A stretch of DNA of 64,000 nt from Aureobasidium sp. EXF-3400 (lineage: Eukaryota > Ascomycota > Dothideomycetes > Dothideales > Saccotheciaceae), in the NCBI GenBank assembly GCA_024195585.1, contig SWBL01000027.1, positions 62,001-126,000 of the forward strand, in the 5' to 3' direction. A program made the position numbers and the translations under genes. Shown in pieces: positions 42,468-54,078 of this stretch. Every line of letters begins with the position of its first letter. The stretch's first letter is position 1. The notes under the pieces are model-generated. The model ran no database searches. It was not told the DNA's origin and saw only the letters and a program-made list of their open reading frames with translations.

Positions 42468-45400
42468 ATGAGTGTACGTCGTGTCGCATCTCAAAAGAAG
42501 AGGTAGTCGCTGATATGTTGGCGTGTAGGTGCCAGAGAGCGACAAGGCTCAACGCTATATCGCCAGCCTCAATGCTGCCCGTCTGAATGGCACATGGTCC
42601 GACGTGCCCGAACTGGTTCGCAAGGTCGATAAACACGCGCCGCACCGAAGATGCCTGACTCTCGCTGCCACCTCCGAGGCCCAAACTGCCACATCATCCA
42701 ACCGCCGTCCGGGCACCCAAACCTCGGCCGCTTCTCATACCACCCTCCTCGATCAGACCCCCAAACTCGTACAGGCCATCGAGTCCGAATCTGCCCACAA
42801 AGATGATGCCTTCCAGGCCAACGTCGCCCTCCATGAGATATACTTCCTCCGCGCCGAGTGGTCTGCCGTACTAGGTGGCCTGAAAGATGATGTTTGGCTA
42901 CAAGTCTCTCCTTTCGCAAAGACGCCTGCAGATCTGAGCCCCAACACCCGCCTGGCCTTGATCAAGTACTGCTACTTCCTTGGTGTCGCCTCCGAGCAGA
43001 AACTCTCTACAGAAAGTGCTCTCCGCGTATACAGCCAGGCTCTTTCGGCCATCGATCAAGCTCCTGTAAACTTGGCTGGCTTCCTAGAATATCGTACATG
43101 GGCTGCTCGTCTGCTAGGTCGCATCTGCACTCTTCAGGCGAACCAAGGCCACACATCGAACTTGTCTACTGCATACGCCGCTCTGATCTCATACAGAGCA
43201 TGGGCTCGTATCTGGACGGGCGACTCGGCATCCAAGACCATCGCCCCGAGTTACTCCCTCGGTCCCTACGATGTGTCCAACAAGGATGTTTGGGCCATGT
43301 ATTACAACTTCCTCTCATTCCTTCTTAGCACAGATCTAGTCTACACGTCCTCGGCAGAATCTCCTTTGGCTGTCTACAATTCTGAGTACCCCGCCCACGA
43401 TTTAGCCAAAATGAGGCTGCGTCAAAGATCCGAACTAAAGCAAGTCGAGGCTGCGTACGAAAGTGTCCTGCTGTACAAGACTAAGTTCCCTACCGCAAAT
43501 CAATCCAACGAGGAAGTTGAGCAATGGACAAACTCGGTTATCTCCAATTGGTCTATCCTCTGCGGCCCGGGATGGCGCGAAGTCGATCTTGGAGAAGGTG
43601 GTAAAGCTGCCGTCAGTCGTAGCACCTTGGACATCCTTTATCGCGCCGCAACCAAGACCTTCCACTCTACACTAATTCTACGTCACCTCTTTACGGTTCA
43701 TGCCTCGCTGGCCGAGTTTGACCTCGCTATCAAAGCCTTCGACTCATATACAGAGATCACTACCCGATCAAAGTCAAGAGCTGAAAAGACTGGACATAAT
43801 GAACCAGGTCTAGACAGTGATGACATTGCAGTCTTGACCGCAGCCCAAGCTATAGGAGTCTTATGTAGGTATGGCTCACAAGCCGAGGGCGAGAAAGCTC
43901 TCGAGATTTCAAAGCGTCTCTCTGACTGGCTCAAACAACCACGTCCAAGTTCGGCCATTACCGTCTCTAGAAAGGATGAGGATGGCCGTCAGCCGGACAA
44001 AGCCGCCATGAATGACGAGACTGCAACCGGAATCCTCATCTCAGCTGAGTCTTCTGTTGCTGCTTATCGCGCTATCGGTGAAAGTCAAGCAAATTATGCT
44101 AGACTGACCCACGACCCAGCACAAAGATCAGAATTCAGAGAAAAGGCTATCAAGTCATTAAGAAAAGCTGCCGAGATGTCACGAAGTGGCAACCTCGACC
44201 CTGAGACTGCTCTCTTGTTGGGCACCGTTCTTGCCGAGAACCGTCAGCTCTTGCCTGCTACTCAGATTGTCAAGTTTGCCTTGGCTTCCTCATCAGACGA
44301 TGAATCTAGCAGCGCTGTCCAAAAGGCTCAGATGATACCTCTCTATCACCTTATGTCATTGCTTCTCACAGCCAGAGGCGACTACGAGCACGCAGTCGAG
44401 TTCTGTGATGTCGCCTTTGAGCGGTTCGGAGGCGCCGATATCATGTTTGGAGATGCCGATGGCGAGGCTCTCATCCACCAAATGGAAGAGTCAGAGAAGG
44501 AAGCATTGCTGCAACTTCGTCTAACACAGCTGGCTCTTACCGAAACGCTTGATGAATCCGAGATGGCAGTCGATGCAGGCTCTCAAGTGCTTGCACTATA
44601 CCACAAGCTGTTCGCCATATCGACTAATGGCTTAGCACCACCACCACCAAAAGACAGGACTTCTTTTATTGCGCCATCGGTTAAGACGCAAGGCACACTC
44701 AAGAGTGTCAGGGGTAGTATAATGAGCCGCTCGAAGTCTACACGAAAGAATGCCGAAGGTCCTACACAGGAGAAGGATGTGCCTCCGCTTCCAACAGCGA
44801 ACAACAACACATCGATAGCGGCAGCGACCACTACCGACGAGAACACATCGCATGAAAAGCATCACCACAAAATTCATCTACCTCATCATCCACTAAAACA
44901 TCTCCATCACCACGGACATACAACGGATCCTGAGAAGGATGCTCTCGCTTTCGAAACTGGTCCTGCTGTCCCAACAAAAGATGGGTCGACTCAGAACCAA
45001 CCATTGCGAGAAGTTCCTCATAATCTCGAATCTACAAAACAACCCGCGCCTATTGGACACTCTGATCAACCACCATCGCAGAATTTACGTCTGCCGGTTC
45101 CGCACCCGACAATGGCATCTGCAGCACCTCGTCCACGTTATCCCTCTGCTAGACAAAAGCGGCATACCGTGTCTCTGCTCATCGAAGTTTGGCTACATAT
45201 AGCAGGACAGTATACTCGTAGCGAGTTGTTCGAGGATGCAGAAGGCGCAATTGATGAAGCACACAAGCTGGTAGAAGAGCTGCAGCAGGCTGTCGCACGA
45301 GAAGACTGTTCTGCAAAGGCATTTGACGAGAAGGGCTGGGGAGGTGGCCGCAGTGTGAACAAACTGTGGGCAGACGTCTGGGCCGAGGTAAGAGATTTCT

Positions 45401-45906
45401 TCCCTTTTACGAACCTAGATCACAATACTGACACTAAATAGCGCGGTGCTCTAGCCGCAGCCAAATTCCACCCTCACGACGCACTCGCCGCCTACGAAAA
45501 AGCATTATCCCACTACCCTGACCACGCCGCCGGCATCGTCGGCATTAGCTCCATCCTTCTCGACATCTACTCTCAAGCCATTCCCGCCGAAGCCCCCAAT
45601 CCCAATTCCATCATCGCACCCTCCACACCTTCCACACCTACAAACCCCAAAGTTCTTCCCGCAGACCCCACTCCCAGCGTTGCTGTCCAAACGCGCCTAG
45701 CAGCCAGAGACAGAGCATACTTTTTACTTACCGCCCTGACTAAAACGGGTGAAGGCTGGGACGACAGTGAGGCTTGGAGTTTACTTGCCCGCGCACATGA
45801 AGAAAGTGGGCAGTTGGATCGTGCGAGAGAGGCGCTTTGGTTTTTGGTTGAGCTTGAGGATGGGAGACCGATCAGGCCTTGGAGTGTTGTTGGTTGTGCG
45901 CTTTAA
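42468..45906 (+). CDS. Ypp1/Rhf1-type TPR protein (filamentation protein), 1109 aa
   Basis: Three exons: 42468-42473, 42529-45387, 45442-45906. The first exon codes only Met-Ser; its donor GTACGT and the acceptor TAG are in frame, and there is no other ATG near the conserved start SDKAQRYIASLNAARLNG. The protein is a tetratricopeptide-type helical solenoid. It carries VDKHAPHRRCLTLAA near the start and GVLCRYGSQAEGEKALEIS in the middle. A long Ser/His-rich insertion (about residues 725-870) precedes the last repeats, where SLLARAHEESGQLDRAREAL is a clear TPR. Yeast Ypp1 (human TTC7) anchors PI4-kinase Stt4 at the plasma membrane with Efr3; filamentous relatives are annotated filamentation protein Rhf1. 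Confidence 0.8.
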
Positions 45907-46826
45907 TAGGTCGGGGTTGCTGTACAGATCCGAGTCGAAGGCTTGTAATTAGTTTGAAGATGTGTAGTTGCGACCTTAGTTGGCTACTTTCTTCCTCCTT
46001 GCTTTCTGCGAATCACCGATAGCATACATGCCTATTCGATGATTTTAGCAGATTTCACTAAGCTCAGGTTGGCCGATCAGCAATTCAGACGCAAGCAGCT
46101 GATCAGGGGATTATCAAGTTGATACCGGCAGGCAATATAAAGCTGTAGAAGTTGCAGATGCGATTTTGTGATAGATTTTCGTTATAAGCGCTGCACGGAT
46201 AGCTTTGTGTAACCATCAAGATGCGGTCTCTGCCGCCAAGATATGCAGGAAGCCCATGCAGGTATGGGGGCGCGGATGGTAGACGCAAATTGAATTGACT
46301 TGATGTTGATGATCGATGGTAACGGATGTCGACCAATTCAAGTTCAAACTTTGTATGTGATGCGACGTTTCGCCCCTTCCCAGAAATTTCAGCGGCTCTG
46401 ACGATACCGACGGTGTCACCATATTCCCATGTAAAATGATCAGCAACGAGCTGCAGATTGTTGACTTTGTTCGTGATACAAGATTATCAGTCCCGATATT
46501 GCCAGATAGTAGTCATTCGCACTAGCGATCCGCCGTAAACATGGCAGCAGCATCCAGGTGTGTATCCACAAGAACATACACGACTGAGCTATCCTAGTAG
46601 ACAGGTCGCCGCTGAAACAAGACGTCACTGACGGTGAGTTTGTGATGGTACAGAGCTGTAGATATCGACCGAACACAAACTCGCTTACTTGCTTACACGA
46701 TCATTGCAAGGGCCAGACACTTACTCCAATTGGTCGTGAATCGTATCGTATTGCTCGACGATGCGTAGACACACCCCCTCTTCTTCTCGGATTTCTTGTA
46801 CGGTTTTGACCACTTCCTGATCGAGC
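45907..46826. other. Intergenic stretch holding a degenerate dispersed repeat
   Basis: No supported gene. It contains the repeat copy listed at 46261-46385. Confidence 0.5.
46261..46385 (+). repeat. Degenerate dispersed repeat, copy 1
   Basis: Shares CAAATTGAATTG, then TTGATGTTGATGAT, GGATGTCGACC and CGCCCCTTCCC in the same order and spacing with 63611-63715, with scattered mismatches and small gaps. This looks like two diverged copies of one element. Confidence 0.55.
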
Positions 46827-48154
46827 TTATCCAGTCCCCTGATGCCCTCCAACCGGGTAGCGTGGACCCCCTTCAACAAGGGTGGAAAGCATTGCGGCTT
46901 TGCGAGTTTGGTATTTCTCCTCGCTTCTTTCGCGGCCTAGAAGTATCGCGGCGGTTTCATAGTCCCGAAGGTGTGTGCCGAAGATACCTGGTGGCACTCC
47001 GGTGAGTTCGCGGTCGAGAGATTCACGTGTGACTCTCAGGTACTCGAGGTGTTCTTCCAGCTTCACACTCCGTTCTGCAGACTCTCGAATGCCGATTATG
47101 AGTGGACTCACTTCGTCGCAGACAGAGATTCTTTTGTGATGGATAACAATGCGGGAATTATTGGGTGATGAGAAGGTCGCGGGAATCGATCCAGAAGAGA
47201 TTCGGGAGCGCTTCTGTGTTGGAGTCGTCATCCCATCATCTCTGTCGACTGAACTCTGCTCTGAACTATCTGGGGATGAATCCGGCAACCTTTTACGACT
47301 CCGAGTCGGTTGCTGAACCATGTCTACCAGGGTTGTGGAAGAATCATCGTTGATCGAACCAAGTTCGTCTGCGTCATCTTCTATTGTGCTAGGGCTGGTA
47401 CGGTCGCTCCTGTTTCCGATAGGAGTATACTTGCCCCGACGCATAGGCAGAGGTCTGCGAGACGATGGTACCGCACTTAGCTGCTGAGCCATGCGTTGCC
47501 AATCCTTGTCGATGTCGGCCAAAGGTCTTATGAATCTGAGCCTCGGATTGGACAAATCTTGTGTAACGAACTCGGTCGGGAGGGGAGGATTGCGCACTAG
47601 ACGGACTTCGAACCTTTGTTCTATGGCTGACCGTAAGTCTGTATTCATACAACGTGAACGAAAGAACATACTGGAACATGAAAAGGATATGATGTCTCCA
47701 TCGTGGAGTACCATATCCAAGCCTGCTCGCTCAGATTTGAATGACGAGCCCTTTGATTGTATCATGATTTGGAAGTCTGGCGGCTCGCACATCTTGGTCA
47801 GATGAACAGGGCTCCACGCAAGTCCCTATCAACAGTCAGTCAGTCATCCGATACTCAAAAGATCCACCAGAATAGACCATACGTTACAGCCCTCAAGGGC
47901 TTGTAGTCGTAGTCGGTTTGGCGGGATGTGTTGGATGAAGCCTTTGCCAATATCACATTCCAACTTCAGATCAACGTTGGTTGTCTTGTTTCGAGAGTCG
48001 AGCATGAATGAGTAGGCCTTGGACTTCGATACGTGGAATGAGATCGTCACCGAACCTGGATGGCATTAGAAGAAGATGACCAAGTGCGACTGTGGGATTA
48101 GTCTCCATACTGACCTGGACCCATATCATCATGAATCACAACTGGTTCCGCCAT
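46827..48154 (-). CDS. Hypothetical protein, possibly FHA-like, 386 aa
   Basis: Four exons inferred: 48154-48115, 48055-47883, 47825-47672, 47620-46827. All junctions keep frame; the last intron (GTATGT...TAG, 51 nt) is a multiple of three and could be retained. The N-terminal 130 residues are beta-rich and include IGKGFIQHIPPNRLRLQALE and LDMVLHDGDIISFS. The L-x-D-G-D-x-I pattern before a strand with FEVRLV recalls the end of an FHA domain, but I cannot place the phosphothreonine-binding loops. The rest is Ser/Arg-rich with KRSRISSGS and a helical C-terminus, suggesting a nuclear protein. Function unknown. Confidence 0.5.
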
Positions 48155-49243
48155 GGCGTCGACTGCTTCGTGCAGAGCGCAAATAACGAAGTGACAAGAA
48201 CAGGGAATCTCGTGCGTTGTGAGCAGCGAGGTGGAGGGTAGAACTTTTTAAGGAGAAAAGGCAGAAGATGAATCCGACTAGAAAGAATATTCGACTTTGT
48301 GATGAGCTGAGCGCAAACGAACCATCGTTTGGCAGGCGAAAATCCTGACAATCACCACACGGCTCTTTACCTCCATGCCGCCGCCGTAGAAACTGTTACC
48401 AAGCTCACGAACGACTCTTGTGACACCACCGAGCCGAGGCGTGCAGCCGGTCGGCACAAGGATTGATTAGCAAGGTATACATCTGGGAAATGTCGATCAA
48501 CTATATTGACGTTTGTGGAGCTTGCGTACATACAAGGAGGGATCTTAGAAGTGTGCCCGATCGCCAGGCAATCATGTTGTCGTTTGAAACCCTTGCGTGC
48601 GTGACGGGAGTGCGATGGACGGGCTCGATTGTTCGATCGCTTGGATTCTGGCAAAGAGATGGTCGTCGAGAACCACTGGGTGTGAAAGTGGAGATGATCC
48701 TTATGTTCGCAACATATTCCCTCCAGCTAAAGCATACAATAAATATAGATGGCAAACAGCGCTTCAAGAACCCGCCAACACCAACAGTTCCCACAAACTC
48801 TATATTACAGTACGACGTTCGAGATGTGTTCATTCTCGCTGTCCTCACTATCATATACAGGATGTTTGACGAAACCTTTTTTTTTTCTTTTTTCTTTTTG
48901 CTAAACAATACTCTTGCTTCAATCTATGCTCCAGTCATTGGCACCAATTAAGGAAATAGCGCCTCATAAATATAAGCAGGGTCATTATGTTGGCAGAAAT
49001 ATCATCGCAGCTGCATAAGCTGGGCGCGTATCATTGCTTTGTGTCTCTTGATTGGATGAGACGTAGACTCACTATCACGAGATGCACAAGCGCGGAGCAG
49101 CAAACAACCAACCCTGCAAAAACCGCGCCGACCAAGAAAACGCAACACCCGAATACTTTCGTCGACATGAAAATTCAGCTCCTTGAGAGGATAGCCATTT
49201 CGGACCTTACTAAGCCATACACCGTCTCTTGTCTCTGAGAAAA
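48155..49243. other. Intergenic region between divergent genes
   Basis: About 1.1 kb. A 10-base T run occurs near 48880. Overlapping frames up to 162 codons on both strands conflict and lack motifs. Confidence 0.45.
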
Positions 49244-50044
49244 ATGAGCTGCACAATCGATGTCTTCTATACTTGTCCGGATGGCGACGTGCCACCCATG
49301 CCATCTGACGCCGCCATCGTCGAAGCTTGCAACGACGCGTCACAGAACCCGTATACCAGAACAAAAAGCATCATATTTCTCTCCCCAGAACTCGTGGTTA
49401 AGCACATTAACGTCACCCTTGAGGAATGTCGCAATCAAATCAAAGCGCACAAACTACTGGAACCATCTGTCGTCGTGGTTCCCAAAGTGTACCGTTGCTT
49501 TTCGCACAATGAAAACATTTATCTGACCATGCAGAGGATATGTGGAGAAGTCAGAGACAAGATTGAGGATTTACAGAGTGTGAGGCGTGTAGCTGGTATC
49601 ATTCGTCACCTTCGAACGCATAAAAGCAGCATACCCGGTCCGCTGGACGGAGGTATTTCGCGAGGTCTCTGGTGGGAAAACGAGCATGTGGATCTCAAGG
49701 GCGAAGTGGCAAGATTGGAAGAGTATATTCGGCGCAGACTGGTAGGCAAGCAGCAAGGCTGGAGCGTCGAGTTGGACGAGTTTGTCTTGAACCACAACGA
49801 TATTGCGCCAAGAAATCTCATCTGGATGCCTGACGGAAGAATTTGTCTCATCGACTGGGCTCATGCTGGTTTCTATCCTTGGGTCTTGGAATTGGTCATT
49901 CTGGAATTTAATACACAGGACGGCAAGGATTTAGGCTTCACCTTGGCCTTGTCCAAGGAATTTGAACCCTTGAGTAAAGAGGAACAGAGGAACAAAAATT
50001 CGTTACAGATGGCTTGGTTCAACAGTCACAGGTACTCCATGTAA
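49244..50044 (+). CDS. APH/protein-kinase-like phosphotransferase, 266 aa
   Basis: An intronless frame, starting at the ATG at 49244 (MSCTIDVFYTCPDGD). The N-lobe has ELVVKHINVTLEECRNQIKA with the ATP-binding Lys, and VPKVYRCFSHNENIYLTMQR at the hinge. The catalytic loop is VLNHNDIAPRNLIW (HNDxxxxN; family consensus HGDxxxxN) and the metal-binding segment is CLIDWAHAGFYP. These mark the fungal branch of the aminoglycoside-phosphotransferase family common in Pezizomycotina, whose substrates are mostly unknown. Unlike the relic at 14068-14966, all key residues are present. The C-terminus ends shortly after the last helix; a donor near 50040 could extend it. Confidence 0.75.
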   Translation: MSCTIDVFYTCPDGDVPPMPSDAAIVEACNDASQNPYTRTKSIIFLSPELVVKHINVTLEECRNQIKAHKLLEPSVVVVPKVYRCFSHNENIYLTMQRICGEVRDKIEDLQSVRRVAGIIRHLRTHKSSIPGPLDGGISRGLWWENEHVDLKGEVARLEEYIRRRLVGKQQGWSVELDEFVLNHNDIAPRNLIWMPDGRICLIDWAHAGFYPWVLELVILEFNTQDGKDLGFTLALSKEFEPLSKEEQRNKNSLQMAWFNSHRYSM

Positions 50045-50494
50045 GTACGAGATCAATCATATCTAGGGTTGCAACTAAGAAGAGCCCGAAATCAGAAAGC
50101 CTTTGGATCCGGAGCGCAGCCATCCTATCGAATGCCCGTGTCCACCCTGCCTCTGCTCTAAGTCGCACTATCAGCCATTTATGCAAGTCATTCCGGGCAT
50201 GGATGCCAAGACTTTCAGCGAGAGAGCCTGGCAGGACCTCAAAAACAAAGGCCTCGTGGTGTAGCTGTCTGATTCCAGGGGAGTTGCTGGTTTCTGGTTT
50301 TGGTGACTTCCTTTGGCCTCAGACAGCACGAGTCCGTTGGAGTCTGGGATGGGAGAAAGGTGTATCAAGTTGAATAATTATGCTTGTTCGCATCTTCTTT
50401 ATGTTTACTGACTGAGTGCCCCTACATGACATCGCAGTGTGTCTTGCCCATCTTGACCCACCGCTGAAACCATTTCTCTACGGATTGTATCGAA
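50045..50494. other. 3' flanks of convergent genes, nothing recognised
   Basis: A 119-codon plus frame overlapping 50014-50373 has no motif and an unlikely composition. Confidence 0.45.
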
Positions 50495-51060
50495 TCAGTT
50501 AAAGGTCCCGAATACCATCGGAAGAGGTATCCGGTCTTTCAGTGACGAATACTTGAAGAGAAGATCTGGCCAAAGAGATGCAGCAGCATTGGAACGAATC
50601 CATCCTACACTGGCTAGAACCAAGATAACATTATAGCTAGACAAAGGGTCAGTTTTGGCGTCACAATCCTCTCAATGAATGACTCAACTCACACCCACCA
50701 ACGGCATCCAGAGCCACCACCAGACATATCGTACTGATCAAAGTGACGCTGAGCAACCAGAAGATTGTGAACCATGCTCAGAGTGAAAAAGCTGATGGCT
50801 TCGTAGTCCCAACGTTGGATTGTCGAGCGACTGTCGACATAATCGTAGGAGTTCATTTTCAGTTCGCCGTTGATGTATCCAGGTTCAGCTGTCATGTTGA
50901 ACTGAACACTTTTGGTGTCGCCGATGATGAAATAGATAGACCAGTGGTTGTCACTGGCCTTTGTGTTTGGCACTCTGCCAGCGGTATGACACACAACTCT
51001 GACTTTTAAGACTTGAGCACCCCAATCACCAGGATTAACGTTCATATTTGACACAGGCAT
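50495..51060 (-). CDS. DUF7770-like protein, 160 aa
   Basis: Two exons: 51060-50693 and 50609-50495, with an 83-nt intron (GTGAGT...CAG). The start is the ATG at 51060. The core reads DNHWSIYFIIGDTKSVQFNM, then YDMSGGGSGCRWWV at the splice, then a Trp-containing tail ending LPMVFGTFN. The NHWSIY, SVxxNM and SGGGSGCR blocks match the fungal family I know as DUF7770, small proteins of unknown function found in many copies in Pezizomycotina. The join continues the family pattern past GCRWWV, which supports it. No signal peptide. Confidence 0.65.
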
Positions 51061-52076
51061 CAAAAGATATTGGTGTGTCGTGGTATGAGCTCGAAACAAA
51101 ATCCAAACTATTAGATTTATGTTGATTGTTCAACTAAAGATTGCGAGAGGACTGTTGAGCTTCGTGGGTAGTACAAGGGCTTCGATGCATTTATATCTTG
51201 AACGCGGCCTTGAGCCTTCATCGCAACATGTCTAAGTGCACGGAAATGGCTTGTTCGTTGCGTATCACCAATCAGAAGTACCTTCTACCTCTCTGTTGTT
51301 GGTCATTCGGATGTTGGTATGGTTGATTGGCCAAGGGATGTCAGAATCGCCGCCCTGGCGGCTAATCCAAAGTTTTAGGGGAGTTTCTTGGGTCAATTAG
51401 GGGCGGCAAATTCGTTCCTGGCGCCAGAGAGACGGACTGCATAGAAGGATACTAACAGTAGTGTGGATTGATCCCCAGTTGAAAGTTATCTCGCGCGTCT
51501 CAAAGTCGTAGGAATAACCAGGGAGCTCGGTTTCGTTGATGAGCTCACTCCAATCTCGGTATTCGAGTATTCCGTTGTTTTCATCTTGTGCTTCCAGTGC
51601 ATCTGCTTCTTCTCCCATTGGTGGTGTGATCCGAATCACCCATGGAGGCACGTCGAGGCGACCACCTCCATCTCGCGCACATACATCAGCCCCAGAGTCC
51701 GCTTTGCCTACTTTGGGAATATTTATTGTGAATAAATAGATTAAAAATGGATTAATAGCTACCACGGACCTTACTCTAGCATAGCCTATTATATAAATAT
51801 CATCGCGGTGATGAAGATGACGGAAGTTTGATATCTGCTTGAACGGCTCTCCATGATTCAGGACTCAAAGAAATCAGGATCGGAAATGGGAGTTGGAAAG
51901 GGATTGAACAAAACCAAAAGCAGTAAGTAGATCTCGCAAAAATTGTGATTAACAAGGAAGGTAGCTCAGAAGAGGAGAGAAAAATGAAACCTGTACTAAT
52001 GAACAAAAATTCGGAACAAACATCCAAACGCTTTGTGTGATCACTGGTTGGATTCGTAAATCCTCCAACGATGCCT
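51061..52076. other. Intergenic stretch with one orphan open frame
   Basis: Apart from the 51397-51765 frame, no gene is supported. Confidence 0.4.
51397..51765 (-). CDS. Orphan open frame without ATG, possible gene fragment
   Basis: 122 codons open on the minus strand with a protein-like middle (RLDVPPWVIRITPP, then YRDWSELINETELPGYSYDF), beginning without an ATG. It may be an exon of an unrecognised gene or the remains of one. Family not recognised. Confidence 0.25.
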   Translation of the reverse strand: MVAINPFLIYLFTINIPKVGKADSGADVCARDGGGRLDVPPWVIRITPPMGEEADALEAQDENNGILEYRDWSELINETELPGYSYDFETREITFNWGSIHTTVSILLCSPSLWRQERICRP

Positions 52077-54078
52077 TTACTTCTTAGCTGTAGGGTCCAA
52101 CACAACCTCCCCTGGTTTCTCCCCTTCCTTTCTGAAATCATACTTCTCCACGCCAACAGGAGGATAACCGTCAGGATGAGCTCTCTCGAACGCCCTCTTA
52201 GCTTTAGCATATTTTTCAACGTCGTCTATGTCCTCCATGTAGTACGTAGGCTCGGGATCAGAAGCCGCAAAGTAGTCTCCAATTGTCTCTGGCCGCTTAG
52301 GATGTATGATCTTGAGATCGTCTGGAAGGATAAAGATGTCATCGGAGGGATCGGGACTAACGAAGCGTTGAAGCTTTGGTCTAAGGCCTTCTTTGATTTG
52401 ACGAGTCACCATGTCCTGACGGCGTTTACGAGATTTGTTTCTTGCTTGTAGTTTGCTGTAGGGCGAGAGATCTCTGTCGATGGGGGATTTGCGTGGAGTG
52501 CGACGCTTGGGGCGAGCTCTGGGGACACAGAAGAGATGTTTGAACTTGTCGATGAACTTGTCGGTGACCCCTTTACGAGAACCATCGTCTTGAAGAGGTG
52601 TGGTTTCAGAAGCAATGGTATCGTCCTCTGGAGAGTCTTCGTCGCCATTGAGCTGATCGAACCATTCTTGAGTGCCCCAATGTTCCATGCCTTGGGTGAA
52701 GTGAGGCATATACTCCTCGATAACATCCAATAATTGCTGTGGTGTCGGTCGGGCTTCCGGTTTGAATGACACCATGGCGTTGAGAATGTCCAAAAGTTCC
52801 GTGCTGTAGTCTCTACGAAGAGGGTTCTCTGCTTCGCGTGCCTTTGTGCGTTTCGGAAGCGGCATGTAGCGAGGTTCGTAGTCATAATCAAAATCGTTCC
52901 ACGGGATATCCTGTTCCCAAGATACAACTCCCATTAGAATGGATTGCATAACGTAACCAATCTGCCAGACGTTCTGGAGACAATATCAGTACTTGTACAA
53001 TCTCTATGGAAGGCAGGGTTGTGTATGTCAAAAAACATAGATCGTGCAATGACCGCAGAGAATGAACTGGATTATGATCTAAGATTGTATGCACTCACCG
53101 TGTAAGAACCTCCGGGGGCTTGCCATGACCTGTTTCACTGTTAGAATCATTGTCAATGCTAACAAGGGCCAGAGGGATTACCTTCTCACATGGCCGAGCC
53201 GTGTGATTTCGGGAGCAGACCAACCTTGTGTACAACCTCCGTACATCATATAGTCCCATGGATCGCCTTGGGTATGTTAGCTTGGCCATCACTATGCTGT
53301 TCGACTTGTTGTACGAACCTGGATAAGTGACGTGTGCGTTTCCAAAGTCACCGAGATAAACCGGAGGATAAGCCTGTTGAAGTTAGATATGGGCTTGTAG
53401 ATCAAAACGAAACAGATATGTACTTACTGGGAAGCTGTTCTTTTTGCCCAGAGATCCAGGAGCTCCAAGAAATATATTCTCGGGCTTGAAGTCGACGTGG
53501 ACGACTTGATAGTCTTTTTGGCTAGTGCGAAATTTCGTATCCATGACCACAGCAGCAGAAACAAGACGGTGCAGGATATACCAAGCGAATGGCTCCGGGA
53601 TCTGTCGATGCCCTGTCATGGTGGACCTTAGATCTTCTAAGCCTTGCGTTTTGATGAGATCGAAGAGATCACCGAAAGCGAAATAGGGTGAATAGAATCT
53701 CCAGGAATCAAGCGACCAAGAGCAATGCTCAGCACCCAATAAGGGTACAGTGAAGACCTTGTCCGGAGGCGTGCCATTCGGTACCAGAGATCTCTGTATG
53801 AAAACTTCTTTTATGTGTCCGTTTCCTAGACCGCCATTACTGATGACCTGTTCCGACCGCACTTCGGTATATTTGAGGACGACACGGTCGACGACTTTTT
53901 GATTTGCGTTAGCGATAAGGTTCCAGAGATATGCTCTACCGAAGCCGCCTGCACCGAGTTTGCCTCCAAACACCCAGGAATGTCCTTCAGGTGCATCTTG
54001 TCGAGGGAGAGCGCGCAGCTCGATGTCTATGCGGTCGTTGCGGTACGGATCGGGGTAATATCCTCCAGCGTCTGACAT
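52077..54078 (-). CDS. Fungal serine/threonine protein kinase, 572 aa
   Basis: Five exons: 54078-53428, 53373-53319, 53266-53182, 53129-53099, 52973-52077. Donors are GTAAGT, GTTCGT, GTAATC and GTGAGT, and all junctions are in phase. The kinase domain has the Gly-rich loop LGAGGFGRAYLW (41-52), VVLKYTE with Lys69, the catalytic loop HVDFKPEN (194-201), GDFG (225-228) and GWSAPE (250-255). The usual HRD is HVD, as seen in some fungus-specific kinases that are not regulated through an activation-loop phosphate. Splicing of the 31-nt exon gives APGGSYTNVWQIGYVM, the helix F region. The C-terminal 200 residues are basic and disordered, with an ordered end (VGVEKYDFRKEG). Confidence 0.8.

Noticed and set aside
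48463..48951. Long frames on both strands around a T run
   Set aside because: Low-complexity ends and mutual overlap; no motif on either strand.
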